Positions 53,075 through 61,312 of a stretch of 64,000 bases of DNA are shown piece by piece. The notes under the pieces are model-generated. The model did not search any database. It saw only the letters and a program-made list of their open reading frames with translations, and was not told the origin of the DNA. The DNA is from Leptospira langatensis (GTDB lineage: Bacteria > Spirochaetota > Leptospiria > Leptospirales > Leptospiraceae): the NCBI RefSeq assembly GCF_004770615.1, contig NZ_RQER01000001.1:62001-126000 (forward strand), given 5' to 3'. Both the position numbers and the translations under genes were made by a program. The number at the start of each line of letters is the position of its first letter. The stretch's first letter is position 1.

Positions 53075-53098
53075 ATTGGATTATGATCATAATCCAAT
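53075..53098. promoter_or_regulatory. 24-bp perfect palindrome after the TetR gene
   Basis: A perfect palindrome with core GGATTATGATCATAATCC (53078-53095) and flanks ATT/AAT. It is similar to the two operators above but lies just beyond the TetR stop. The stretch between it and 52902 (about 175 bases) has no gene and may hold a remnant or a second promoter. Confidence 0.6.
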
Positions 53099-53103
53099 AT
53101 CTG

Positions 53104-53682
53104 TTAAAAAGAACGGAAGCTGTCAAGCAAAAAGTCTCGAACGGAATTCAGAATCCCTTCCCTAACTTTTTGATCGGGTATAGTTCGCGCGACAATGACA
53201 GCTCCCGCCATGGAAGACATAATGATAAAGAAGTTTTTTTCCTTTTCCGAAGCACTTTTTCCAGGCATGAGAGGCAAGACATCCTGACGAAATTTGATAA
53301 TAGCTAACACGCTACGGTTCTTGATATTAGATTTGGCTCGGGCAAGTTCCGGAGCAAGGGCGGCGATCGGGCAACCGGTATCTATTCGATCACAACGTTC
53401 CAGTGACAAATAAGTATTTACTATCCCTCTCCAGCCTTCGCCTGATGCAGTTGCGGCTTTAATAAAAATGTCTGTGAGTTCCTGAAAGCTTTCCTCAACA
53501 GCCTCTACAATTAAATTGTCGCGACTTGCGAAATGCTTATAGAAGCCTCCGTGCGTTAAACCGGAGGCTTTCATCAAGGCTGGGACGGCCGGTCCTACGA
53601 GACCTTTAGCTCGGATTTGACGAGAAGCCATTTTTACAATCTTCTTGCGGGTTCTTGATTTATGATCTTCATCGTATCGCAT
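53104..53682 (-). CDS. TetR/AcrR family transcriptional regulator
   Basis: A 192-aa repressor with an N-terminal helix-turn-helix (residues about 15-60, VPALMKASGLTHGGFYKHFASRDNLI) and a helical C-terminus with GCPIAALAPELARAK. The type resembles regulators of small oxidoreductase genes. It is upstream of the YciI, 108-aa and SDR genes on the same strand. The three GGATTAT palindromes around those genes are its likely targets, while its own upstream region shows none. Confidence 0.85.
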   Translation of the reverse strand: MRYDEDHKSRTRKKIVKMASRQIRAKGLVGPAVPALMKASGLTHGGFYKHFASRDNLIVEAVEESFQELTDIFIKAATASGEGWRGIVNTYLSLERCDRIDTGCPIAALAPELARAKSNIKNRSVLAIIKFRQDVLPLMPGKSASEKEKNFFIIMSSMAGAVIVARTIPDQKVREGILNSVRDFLLDSFRSF

Positions 53683-53887
53683 ATTGATTAGGCTAGTTAG
53701 ACGTTCCGAAAATTGTCAAGTCTATACATAAAGTTTTTGAAAAGCTTCATTCACTCTTGGATAAGAAACGCAACCAATAGGATTCCCATTGTTCTATCGA
53801 TTCGCTTGAACGTGTTTAAGCCTTACGAATTCGAAAACGCAGGACTTTGCATACCTCTAAAATGAGCCGTAAAAGATATGGGAGGAA

Positions 53888-54517
53888 TTATTTGGAAATC
53901 GGTTTTAGAGCAAAAAACATCTTATCTAAGATCTCATCTAAAGATTTGTGTGCGGACACTTTATCGATTTTTAGGAAATCCAGCTTGTCATTCTGTAATA
54001 AGGAGCAGAAACCGTGGAGGCTTGTCCAAATAAACACGGATATTTTTAGAGGATCTTCACTGATAAAGAGTTCTTTTTCTTGCATGACCTGCACCATAGT
54101 GACGAGCTCTTTAAAGGTTTCCCGTGCCTGTTCTTCATTTTGAGTATTATCTGGAGCGGAATGGTGCTTATAGGCGAACATCATTCCGTAAAAGTCAGGA
54201 TGATCCAAAGAAAAATCTAAATAAGCATGCCCCATGATCCTACAAGAAACCTCTGCCTTCTGATTTTCGACGGATCTCCATCGGATCAAATACTCTAAAA
54301 ACAATCGAAATCCTTCGCTTACAATTTCCTCTATCAATTCCTCTTTTGAAGCGAAATGTTTATACGGAGCTCCGTGAGAGACTCCAAGTTTTTTTGCAAC
54401 TTCTCTTAAGCTTAGGCTTTGCTCGCCTTTCTCTCGGATGATTTTAAGGGCCGCTCGGATACACGCCCTCTTTAGATCGCCGTGATGGTATTGCTGTTTT
54501 TTTTTCTTTTCAGGCAT
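53888..54517 (-). CDS. TetR/AcrR family repressor of the divergent efflux operon
   Basis: A 209-aa TetR-type regulator with a basic N-terminus. The helix-turn-helix is at residues about 30-65 (LSLREVAKKLGVSHGAPYKHFASKEELI), and a C-terminal helical domain resembles the WHG family. It is divergent from the adaptor/RND operon with an 80-base gap. Two GTAGACA palindromes in that gap (54524-54538 and 54568-54582) are its likely sites and would let it control both directions. Confidence 0.88.
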   Translation of the reverse strand: MPEKKKKQQYHHGDLKRACIRAALKIIREKGEQSLSLREVAKKLGVSHGAPYKHFASKEELIEEIVSEGFRLFLEYLIRWRSVENQKAEVSCRIMGHAYLDFSLDHPDFYGMMFAYKHHSAPDNTQNEEQARETFKELVTMVQVMQEKELFISEDPLKISVFIWTSLHGFCSLLQNDKLDFLKIDKVSAHKSLDEILDKMFFALKPISK

Positions 54518-54523
54518 AAAAAA

Positions 54524-54538
54524 GTAGACAATGTCTAC
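54524..54538. promoter_or_regulatory. Operator 1 of the efflux TetR
   Basis: GTAGACAATGTCTAC, perfect 7-base arms around one central base, ending 6 bases before the TetR start. It should control the repressor's own gene. Confidence 0.7.
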
Positions 54539-54553
54539 ACCGTTCGGGGACTC

Positions 54554-54583
54554 TTGTTTTTGGATAAGTAGACATTGTATACT
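54554..54583 (+). promoter_or_regulatory. Promoter and operator 2 of the efflux operon
   Basis: TTGTTT at 54554-54559 and TATACT at 54578-54583 with an 18-base spacer. GTAGACATTGTATAC at 54568-54582, one mismatch from operator 1, overlaps the -10. Transcription would start near 54590, 8 bases before the adaptor ATG. Confidence 0.6.
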
Positions 54584-54597
54584 TATGTTGATTTACA

Positions 54598-55257
54598 ATG
54601 CAAACAATTAAATCGTTCATAATCCCACTTATTATAACTCTTTGCATTTCTCTGATTGCTGGTTGCAAGAAGAGACAGCCGAAGAAGAACCAAGCCGGTC
54701 AATTCGTTAAGGTTATCGCGGTCGAATCCGTAGCTCCCGAAAAAGGTTATCCTACTTTCGGCAAGATCGTACCTGCCTTCGGAAGAACAAAGTATAAATT
54801 CTCTCCGAATGCGTCGACCGAATTCGATCTGAACGTGGATGTTCCTCCTGAGATACTATCTGCAGTGCCTTTAAGATCCGAGGTAAAAGTCAAATTGCCT
54901 TTAACGAATTCTGTACCAGTATCAGGAATCGTTCTCTCTAAGAGCGAGAACCGTTTATTGGTGAGATTCAGATTTCAAGGGCGAAGCATTGATGAATCCG
55001 GAGCCGAGGTTCTATTCCCGCCATATATCAAAAGTAAATTCTTTGCACTGCCTATTGGGAGCGTAATCGGTCCGGAGGGAAAGAATCCTTATGTATTCAA
55101 GATCCAGGATGGCAAGGCGATTAAATTAAAAATAGAGCCACAAGGGATTTATGAAAACAAAGCATTGGTCTCGGGTCCATTTCAAAGAGGAGACGAGATT
55201 GCGGTAGAGGGAATGGAAAATCTCGCGGATGGCGAAGATGTGAGGGTATTGAAATGA
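54598..55257 (+). CDS. Short RND adaptor-like lipoprotein lacking the hairpin domain
   Basis: A 219-aa lipoprotein with signal peptide and lipobox SLIAGC (Cys near residue 23). It keeps the N-terminal strand VKVIAVESVAPEKGYPTFG and passes directly to the beta-barrel part (VDVPPEILSAVPLRSEVKVKL) and the membrane-proximal part (LPIGSVIGPEGKNPYVFKIQDGKA). The usual lipoyl domain and alpha-helical hairpin, about 130-150 residues, are absent; typical adaptors have 350-400 aa. Its stop overlaps the next start as ATGA. With no hairpin it could not reach a TolC duct in the normal way. Confidence 0.75.
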   Translation: MQTIKSFIIPLIITLCISLIAGCKKRQPKKNQAGQFVKVIAVESVAPEKGYPTFGKIVPAFGRTKYKFSPNASTEFDLNVDVPPEILSAVPLRSEVKVKLPLTNSVPVSGIVLSKSENRLLVRFRFQGRSIDESGAEVLFPPYIKSKFFALPIGSVIGPEGKNPYVFKIQDGKAIKLKIEPQGIYENKALVSGPFQRGDEIAVEGMENLADGEDVRVLK

Positions 55258-58200
55258 AATTCTCGGAACTTATTTTTAAATATAGGAAGATCACATTATC
55301 TTTGGTTTTCACTCTCGGTTTTCTTGGGCTCGTTTCCTGGATCACTATGCCGAGAGAGGAAGATCCTCGCTTGAGCGATTTCAGAGGAGTTGTTACTGTA
55401 ATCTATCCTGGTTCTACTGCAACTGAGATGCAGAGACTTGTCGTAGAGCGGATTGAGGATGAACTTTCCGAAATAGAGGAAATTAAGGAAACCCAAGTTA
55501 CTGTGCGTTCCGAATTCGCTCTACTGCGAATAGATCTAAGAGATTCCGTTACAGGAACCAAAGTGGATACTGCATGGAGAAAAGTAGAGTCTGCGTTAGA
55601 TGTGGCTTATTCAAAATTTCCACAAGGTACTTATAAACCGAAATTAGACAGGAACGTAAATCAGCAGGACGCTTTTATTTTCGCAATTACGGGCTCGGAG
55701 GATCCTCTTTTGCTTTTGGACTTTGCGGAGAAGTTAGAAGAGGAACTTTCTTCACTTCCTCTTGTTGCTAAAGTAAATATTTTCGGAGATCCCGGAAAAC
55801 AGATCAGTATTAATGTAGATGATTCCATTTTAGAAAAATATGGCCTGAATTATGAGCAGATCTTAAGAGCGTTAAGGGAAAGTAATCGCAACATCCCTTC
55901 GGGATCGGTAAGAATCGATGCCCAGAGAGTAAATATTGAAACGAACTCAGGCTTTAAGAGCTTAGAAGAGATCAGACAATTCCCCATATTATTGAACTCT
56001 GGAAATGTTGTTTTGCTCGGAGAGATGGCCAAAGTCGTTCGTTCGCCAGATTTTCCGATCAAAGAAAAAATGTTTCTGAACGGAAGGCCAGGCATTGCGA
56101 TCGGAGTGGTGCCCAAGGCAGAAATCAGTCTATTAGATTTCGGTAAACAAGTTAGGTCTAAAGTTGATTTGCAGAAAAAGAAAAATGCGAATTTGAAAAT
56201 AGAAGAGATCAGTGTTCAGCCGGACTATGTAAAAAGTCGTTTGGACAATCTGTCGGCCAATTTGTTTTTTGGAATATTGATCGTGGCAGCTGTGCTGATC
56301 CTCGGAATGGGATTTCGGATCGGTCTTCTTGTCGCCTTATTGGTTCCGGTAATATCCTTAATTTCTCTAGGGTTGTACGGAATTGGCGGAGGCGTCTTAA
56401 ACCAAATGTCAATTTCAGCCTTCGTTATGGCGTTAGGGTTGCTCATTGATAATGTGATTGTAGTGGTAGAAGGAATACAGGAGAAGTTAGACGAGGGAGC
56501 TGATTTGGGCAAAGCCTCTAAGGAGACGATTGATGAATTTATAATACCCCTTGCTTCAGCAACTGGAACGACAGTCGCAGCTTTTCTTCCGATGTTAGGA
56601 GCTTCCGGCACTGTCGCTGATTTTACTAGGAGCATTCCTACTGTTGCTATCCTTTGCCTAATCGTTAGTTACTTCTTTGCAATTTTCGTAACCCCGAACA
56701 TCGCCCAGGCTTTCTTGAAGAAAGGCTCGGCCAAGCAATGGAAATTTACGGAGAGGTTGGGGGAATGGGTCGCTTCTATTGTAATTAGCAGATCGAAGAG
56801 TCTTTTTCTTTTTGCAACGGTTGCCGTAGCCATCACGGGCATAGCGTTCGGGCTTTTACCTAAGAAATTCTTTCCTTACGCGGATAGAAACCAGTTGGTC
56901 GTGAGTATCGAGTTGCCTGAAGGAACGCATTTGGATGAGACGACTAAGATCGCTCTCAAGCTGGAAGAAGGGATTCGGGGATTAAAGGGCTTGAGAGCAA
57001 CGGCAACTTTTGTAGGAAGAAGTACGCCTCGATTTTATTACAACCTGAATCGTTTGCCGAATGCGCCTCATATCGCACAAATACTAGTCACTGCCGATGA
57101 TTTTTCTGCTGCTCGGAAAATGATTCCATTCATAGAAAAGTCGGCGTCCGAGCTTCTTCCTTCCGTGAACGTCATAGTAAGAGAATTACAACAAGGACCT
57201 CCTGTAAATGCACCGATAGAGATACGTTTAGTTGGAGACAACGAAGAAGAACTGATTCGAAGTTCCGAGAATGTTCTTTCCATAGTAAAAAATCTGGAAG
57301 GAACCAGAAATGTCGTTCGGGACGTAGGAATTGGATCGCCTAATATCCGCTTTTCGATTAACGATGCTTCTGCAGCTAGATTTGGATTGACTAGAAGGGA
57401 AGTCACTTCGGCACTTTTGGGCAGAACGATCGGGCTCGATGCGGGAGAATATCGCTGGGAAAAAGAACCAATCCCGATACGCCTTCGTTCCGAAGAGGGG
57501 GATGAAATTTCTCTGGAAAGATTAAGAAAGGCTTATGTAGCTCAAACTAGAAATTCGAGTTTAGACGTTAGCCATCTCTCTTCGGAAGAACTCCTTTGGA
57601 AGCCGTCCGTATTTCATCATTACAACAGAAGACTTTCCGTTTCGGTTACTTCGGAATTATCGAATGGTGCCAGCTATACGAAGGTGATTTCTGAATTTAA
57701 GGAAAAACTTAAAGGATTAAACCTACCTGAGGGAATAGAAGTTATCTTCGGAGGGGAAGCGCAAGCATCGGGAGAAGCAAATACCGCCATTCTTAGAGCC
57801 GTACCACTTGCCTTGATCCTATTTTTAGGATCTTTACTCTTTGAATTCAATTCGTTTAAGGAAGTAGGGATAATCCTTGTTACAATACCTTTATCTTTTA
57901 TAGGAATTGTTCCAGGCCTTTTGCTTTCCGGAAATGCTTTTGGATTCATGTCCTTGATCGGATCTTTGGCTCTGGTCGGAATAGTAGTTAATAATGGCAT
58001 TCTCATAATAGATCATATGAAGATCTCAATCGCTTCAGGTATTTCTCCCGAAGAAGCGACGCGGTTAGCAATCCAAAGGAGGATTCGTCCGATTCTTCTC
58101 ACCACCGCCACTACGATTGCAGGAATGCTTCCTTTAGCATTCTCCAACGCTACTCTATGGCCTCCATTTGCATGGTCTATCGTTTCCGGATTGCTTGTAT

Positions 58201-59591
58201 CTACTGCCCTCACTTTGTTTATCGTGCCTTCCCTATATTTGATTGGTAAAAGAACTCGTGTCGATTTAACAGTAAGTGGAAAGGGACGCGGCCTTTTAAG
58301 AAAGTCCTTGTTTTTTTCGATTTTTATAATCTTTCCTTCTTTCGTTTTCTCGCAAGAAAAAGGAACTACTATGACTCTCCGGGAAGTCATAGCTCAGTCG
58401 GGAAAGGCGGGCTTAGTTACATCTTCTGAGGCCAGTAAGGAGTCGTTGAACTACGATACTCAGACTTTATCAAGAGATGTCTATATGCCTAAGCTTAGGG
58501 CCTCAATGAACAGGGTCTTTCTGGATCAGTCGTTACCGGCCAGAGGAGTTACCCCGGGAGGGATCGGTGGTCTTGAGAAATCCTTTTACCAGGGATCCGT
58601 CGAGATAACCCAGAATCTATTCGATCCTTCTAATATGTTTTATTTGATCCCCGCAAAAGAAAGAGCAGTCGAGGCGGAGAAGAATCGAGTGATCCGCATT
58701 CGGCAGGATGCGGAATGGGATGCGGCTTCTAAATTTCTGGATTCGCTTTCGGTTAGGGTCAAGATAGAAACCGTTTCCAAAGTAGTTTCCGAATTGAGCG
58801 GCAGAAAATATGAGGTAGGTAGACTATACAGATTCGGTCAAGTATTGGAAACGGATCTGCTTAGAGTTGATCTGGCTTTAGATGACTCCAAACAAAAATT
58901 GCTCTTCTTAAAAGGACAAAAAGAAGTTATAGATCTATCTTTAGGCCAAGCTGTCGGTTCTATGTACCCAGTGGAGCCGATCGAATTCAAATTGAACTTT
59001 GTTGAAGAACGAAGGGACTTCGAAACGATCCTTTCTGTGATCAAGCAGCAAAGAAAGGATTTACAAGCATTGCGAATCCAGATTGAAAGCATGGAAAAAG
59101 AAAAGGAGTCGATAAACAAGGAAGCTTTGCCTAAAGTCTTTGCCAAACTTGGTTATAATCACCAAGATAGCGGCCAGTTTACGAAGGATGATTGGTATTC
59201 CGGAACTGTCGGCGTTTCTATTCAACCTTTCGAGGGAGGAACCAGAGCGTCGAGAGTTGATTCCGTATCAGCGAAAATTTCCGGTTTGCGGGAAAAGATG
59301 AAAGATCTGGAAAGAGGGATCGGAGTGCAGGTAAGAAAGGCGTTGAGTGATCTCTCTGTTCGACAAAAGGATTGGGACTCGAAAAAGGACGGATACAGAA
59401 GAGCCTACGAAAATGCCGAAAGACAAAGGAATCGTTTTTTAAATGGCAAGGCCACCTTCTTGGAAAAGTTAGAGGCTGACGTGTTACGAAGAGAAAAAGA
59501 AGAGGAAACTAAGTTAGCCGAGTTAGAAAGAAACAGAAGTATTTTTTACTTAAGATATGTAATGGGTGAAAGTCTGATCGCGGAAGAATAG
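55254..59591 (+). CDS. RND permease fused to a TolC-type outer membrane factor
   Basis: One open frame of 1445 aa. Residues 1-1010 are a complete RND permease: N-terminal helix, porter regions (YPGSTATEMQRLVVERIEDEL), relay motif GLLIDNVIVVVEG (Asp399), and a second six-helix bundle ending in FIVPSLYLIGKR. Residues about 1014-1033 are a basic then hydrophobic stretch (GKGRGLLRKS, LFFSIFIIFPSFVFS) like a signal peptide, with VFS/Q a fair signal peptidase site. Residues 1034-1445 are an outer-membrane factor with coiled-coil helices and strands (TMTLREVIAQSGKAG, QGSVEITQNLFDP, YSGTVGVSIQPFEGG). The permease C-terminus is cytoplasmic, so the segment would carry the second part outward. Confidence 0.9.
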   Translation: MKFSELIFKYRKITLSLVFTLGFLGLVSWITMPREEDPRLSDFRGVVTVIYPGSTATEMQRLVVERIEDELSEIEEIKETQVTVRSEFALLRIDLRDSVTGTKVDTAWRKVESALDVAYSKFPQGTYKPKLDRNVNQQDAFIFAITGSEDPLLLLDFAEKLEEELSSLPLVAKVNIFGDPGKQISINVDDSILEKYGLNYEQILRALRESNRNIPSGSVRIDAQRVNIETNSGFKSLEEIRQFPILLNSGNVVLLGEMAKVVRSPDFPIKEKMFLNGRPGIAIGVVPKAEISLLDFGKQVRSKVDLQKKKNANLKIEEISVQPDYVKSRLDNLSANLFFGILIVAAVLILGMGFRIGLLVALLVPVISLISLGLYGIGGGVLNQMSISAFVMALGLLIDNVIVVVEGIQEKLDEGADLGKASKETIDEFIIPLASATGTTVAAFLPMLGASGTVADFTRSIPTVAILCLIVSYFFAIFVTPNIAQAFLKKGSAKQWKFTERLGEWVASIVISRSKSLFLFATVAVAITGIAFGLLPKKFFPYADRNQLVVSIELPEGTHLDETTKIALKLEEGIRGLKGLRATATFVGRSTPRFYYNLNRLPNAPHIAQILVTADDFSAARKMIPFIEKSASELLPSVNVIVRELQQGPPVNAPIEIRLVGDNEEELIRSSENVLSIVKNLEGTRNVVRDVGIGSPNIRFSINDASAARFGLTRREVTSALLGRTIGLDAGEYRWEKEPIPIRLRSEEGDEISLERLRKAYVAQTRNSSLDVSHLSSEELLWKPSVFHHYNRRLSVSVTSELSNGASYTKVISEFKEKLKGLNLPEGIEVIFGGEAQASGEANTAILRAVPLALILFLGSLLFEFNSFKEVGIILVTIPLSFIGIVPGLLLSGNAFGFMSLIGSLALVGIVVNNGILIIDHMKISIASGISPEEATRLAIQRRIRPILLTTATTIAGMLPLAFSNATLWPPFAWSIVSGLLVSTALTLFIVPSLYLIGKRTRVDLTVSGKGRGLLRKSLFFSIFIIFPSFVFSQEKGTTMTLREVIAQSGKAGLVTSSEASKESLNYDTQTLSRDVYMPKLRASMNRVFLDQSLPARGVTPGGIGGLEKSFYQGSVEITQNLFDPSNMFYLIPAKERAVEAEKNRVIRIRQDAEWDAASKFLDSLSVRVKIETVSKVVSELSGRKYEVGRLYRFGQVLETDLLRVDLALDDSKQKLLFLKGQKEVIDLSLGQAVGSMYPVEPIEFKLNFVEERRDFETILSVIKQQRKDLQALRIQIESMEKEKESINKEALPKVFAKLGYNHQDSGQFTKDDWYSGTVGVSIQPFEGGTRASRVDSVSAKISGLREKMKDLERGIGVQVRKALSDLSVRQKDWDSKKDGYRRAYENAERQRNRFLNGKATFLEKLEADVLRREKEEETKLAELERNRSIFYLRYVMGESLIAEE

Positions 59592-59611
59592 ATCGGGATT
59601 GTTCCGACTCA

Positions 59612-59629
59612 GGTTGGATGATACCAACC
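59612..59629. terminator. Weak hairpin between convergent genes
   Basis: GGTTGG, loop ATGATA, CCAACC, then ATTCTGTTT. It could end transcription of the fused efflux gene. The stem is short and the T tract poor. Confidence 0.35.
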
Positions 59630-59646
59630 ATTCTGTTTAATTGCCA

Positions 59647-60444
59647 TTAACGATTTTGTCTAAGCACCTCGTACATTAGGATCCCCGCTGACATCGCCAG
59701 ATTCAAACTATCCGCAACTCCTTTCATAGGCAGGGAAATATATTCATCGCTTTTGGTTCTCGCATATTCACTCAAACCATATTGCTCGCTTCCGAATACG
59801 AGGGCCACTTTTCCTTTTAAGTTCCCGTCCCAATACAAGGACTTGGCCTCAGGTGTGACTGCTATGGTCCTGTAGCCTGCTTTCTTAAGAAGAGGATAGA
59901 GTTCGGAGATCTCCCCTTGGCGAACATCTAAAGTGAATAAGGTCCCTGTGGAAGATCGGATCACATTTGGATTAAATAAATCTAATCTAGGGTCCGCTAC
60001 GAATACGGTTTCGAATCCTGCTCCTTCCGCGGTGCGAAGGATTGTGCCCAGGTTTCCTGGCTTCTCCACTCCTTCGATCACTAGGACGGGGGCTCCGCTT
60101 AGGTTGGGATTCTTAGAAAGAGAGAAGTCCGGTAAATTCGCGGTAGCGATCAAGCCGTCAGGCCTATCTCTATAGGAGATTTTCTCAAAGACCTGCTTCG
60201 GGACTAAAATCGTCTTTGCATCGATAGAAGAGATCAGTTCTTCTTCGTTTTCTCCTAAGTAACAGGCAGGGCAGGTGAGAATGTACTCGAACTCTATCTT
60301 TTCAGAAGCTTTGGCTCTTTGGATCTCTCTATAGCCTTCGATAAAGAAAGTATTGGATCTCTCTCGGTTTTTCTTTTCTTTTAGCCCGGAGATGTACTTG
60401 AGCTTCTCATTGGAGAAGCTTGTGATCTCTAAAGGCTTCTTCAA
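59647..60444 (-). CDS. TrmH/SpoU-type RNA 2'-O-methyltransferase
   Basis: A 265-aa SPOUT-class enzyme with an N-terminal substrate-binding part (ERSNTFFIEGYREIQRA, residues about 27-43). The knotted SAM fold has KPGNLGTILRTAEGAGF, VALVFGSEQYGLS and DSLNLAMSAGILMYEVLR. It methylates the ribose of a 23S rRNA or tRNA nucleotide; the exact site is unknown. Its start overlaps the stop of the upstream methyltransferase by 4 bases. Confidence 0.9.
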   Translation of the reverse strand: MKKPLEITSFSNEKLKYISGLKEKKNRERSNTFFIEGYREIQRAKASEKIEFEYILTCPACYLGENEEELISSIDAKTILVPKQVFEKISYRDRPDGLIATANLPDFSLSKNPNLSGAPVLVIEGVEKPGNLGTILRTAEGAGFETVFVADPRLDLFNPNVIRSSTGTLFTLDVRQGEISELYPLLKKAGYRTIAVTPEAKSLYWDGNLKGKVALVFGSEQYGLSEYARTKSDEYISLPMKGVADSLNLAMSAGILMYEVLRQNR

Positions 60445-61310
60445 AGTTTCAACCTATTCGAATAAAAGATACAGTTGGAACCGGCAGGATGTGTTCTTCC
60501 GGTGGATTCAGCAATCGTGAGTTCTTCCGTTATGTATTTGCCGGGAGACTTGATCCTTCCTTCTAAGATCCTTCTGAGTGCGATTGGGCTGAACCCAGTG
60601 GAATGACAGGTCAGGAATACGAACTCGGGCTTGGAATCGCAAAGCTTCATGAGAAGATCCATCATTTCGGGGAGATCCTTTTCGATCTTAAATACTTCTC
60701 CACTCGCTCCTCTGCCGAAAGTAGGAGGGTCCAAGATAAATCCGCTGTACTTTTTGTTCCTACGGATCTCTCTATTCAGGAATTTTAATACGTCTTCTAC
60801 GATCCAGCGTACCTTCTTGTCTGCGAGTCCGGAGACTTGGGCATTCTCTCTGGCCCATTCTACCATTCCCTTGGAGGAATCCAAATGACAAGCGTCCATT
60901 CCGCCAGCTAATACGGATAAGGTGGAAAGACCTGAATACGCGAATAGATTTAAGACTTCTCCCTGTCCTGCTAATTGGGAGGAGACATTTCGGATCCGAT
61001 CCCAGTTCTGTAGTTGTTCCGGAAAGATCCCTAAATGTCCGAACGGAGTGAATCGGATCTTGACGGTAAGAGGAGGGATTTGGAGCAAGAACTCATCTTC
61101 CGGATCCGGACGAGATGAATTGTCCTTCCATTTCCAGTTCCCGCCGCCCTTATCGCTTCTATGATATTCTCCGTCTGCGTCCTTCCAAAGAGAGGCTTGG
61201 GTTGGTGGCCAGGCGGCAACGGGAGAAGGACGAATGACCTTGTACGGTCCTACCTGTTCCAATTTCTTGAAATTCCCGGAATCGATCAGTTCGTACGTGT
61301 TTTTTGCCAT
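60441..61310 (-). CDS. Class I SAM-dependent methyltransferase (RlmK/RlmI-like)
   Basis: This 289-aa protein has the SAM loop VLNLFAYSGLSTLSVLAGG (about residues 118-136), the acidic LDSSKG and the catalytic-type FILDPPTFGR near residue 193, like the C-terminal half of 23S rRNA methyltransferases. It lacks the PUA domain. It lies between two other RNA methyltransferase-type genes, with 4-base overlap downstream and 2-base gap upstream, so all three are one transcription unit. The target is unknown. Confidence 0.87.
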   Translation of the reverse strand: MAKNTYELIDSGNFKKLEQVGPYKVIRPSPVAAWPPTQASLWKDADGEYHRSDKGGGNWKWKDNSSRPDPEDEFLLQIPPLTVKIRFTPFGHLGIFPEQLQNWDRIRNVSSQLAGQGEVLNLFAYSGLSTLSVLAGGMDACHLDSSKGMVEWARENAQVSGLADKKVRWIVEDVLKFLNREIRRNKKYSGFILDPPTFGRGASGEVFKIEKDLPEMMDLLMKLCDSKPEFVFLTCHSTGFSPIALRRILEGRIKSPGKYITEELTIAESTGRTHPAGSNCIFYSNRLKL

Positions 61311-61312
61311 GA

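Noticed and set aside
55254..59591. Reading the fusion as two genes with an internal start
   Set aside because: No ATG or GTG with a ribosome site exists near the junction. The only in-frame codon is a TTG within the hydrophobic segment. Kept as a possibility, not annotated.
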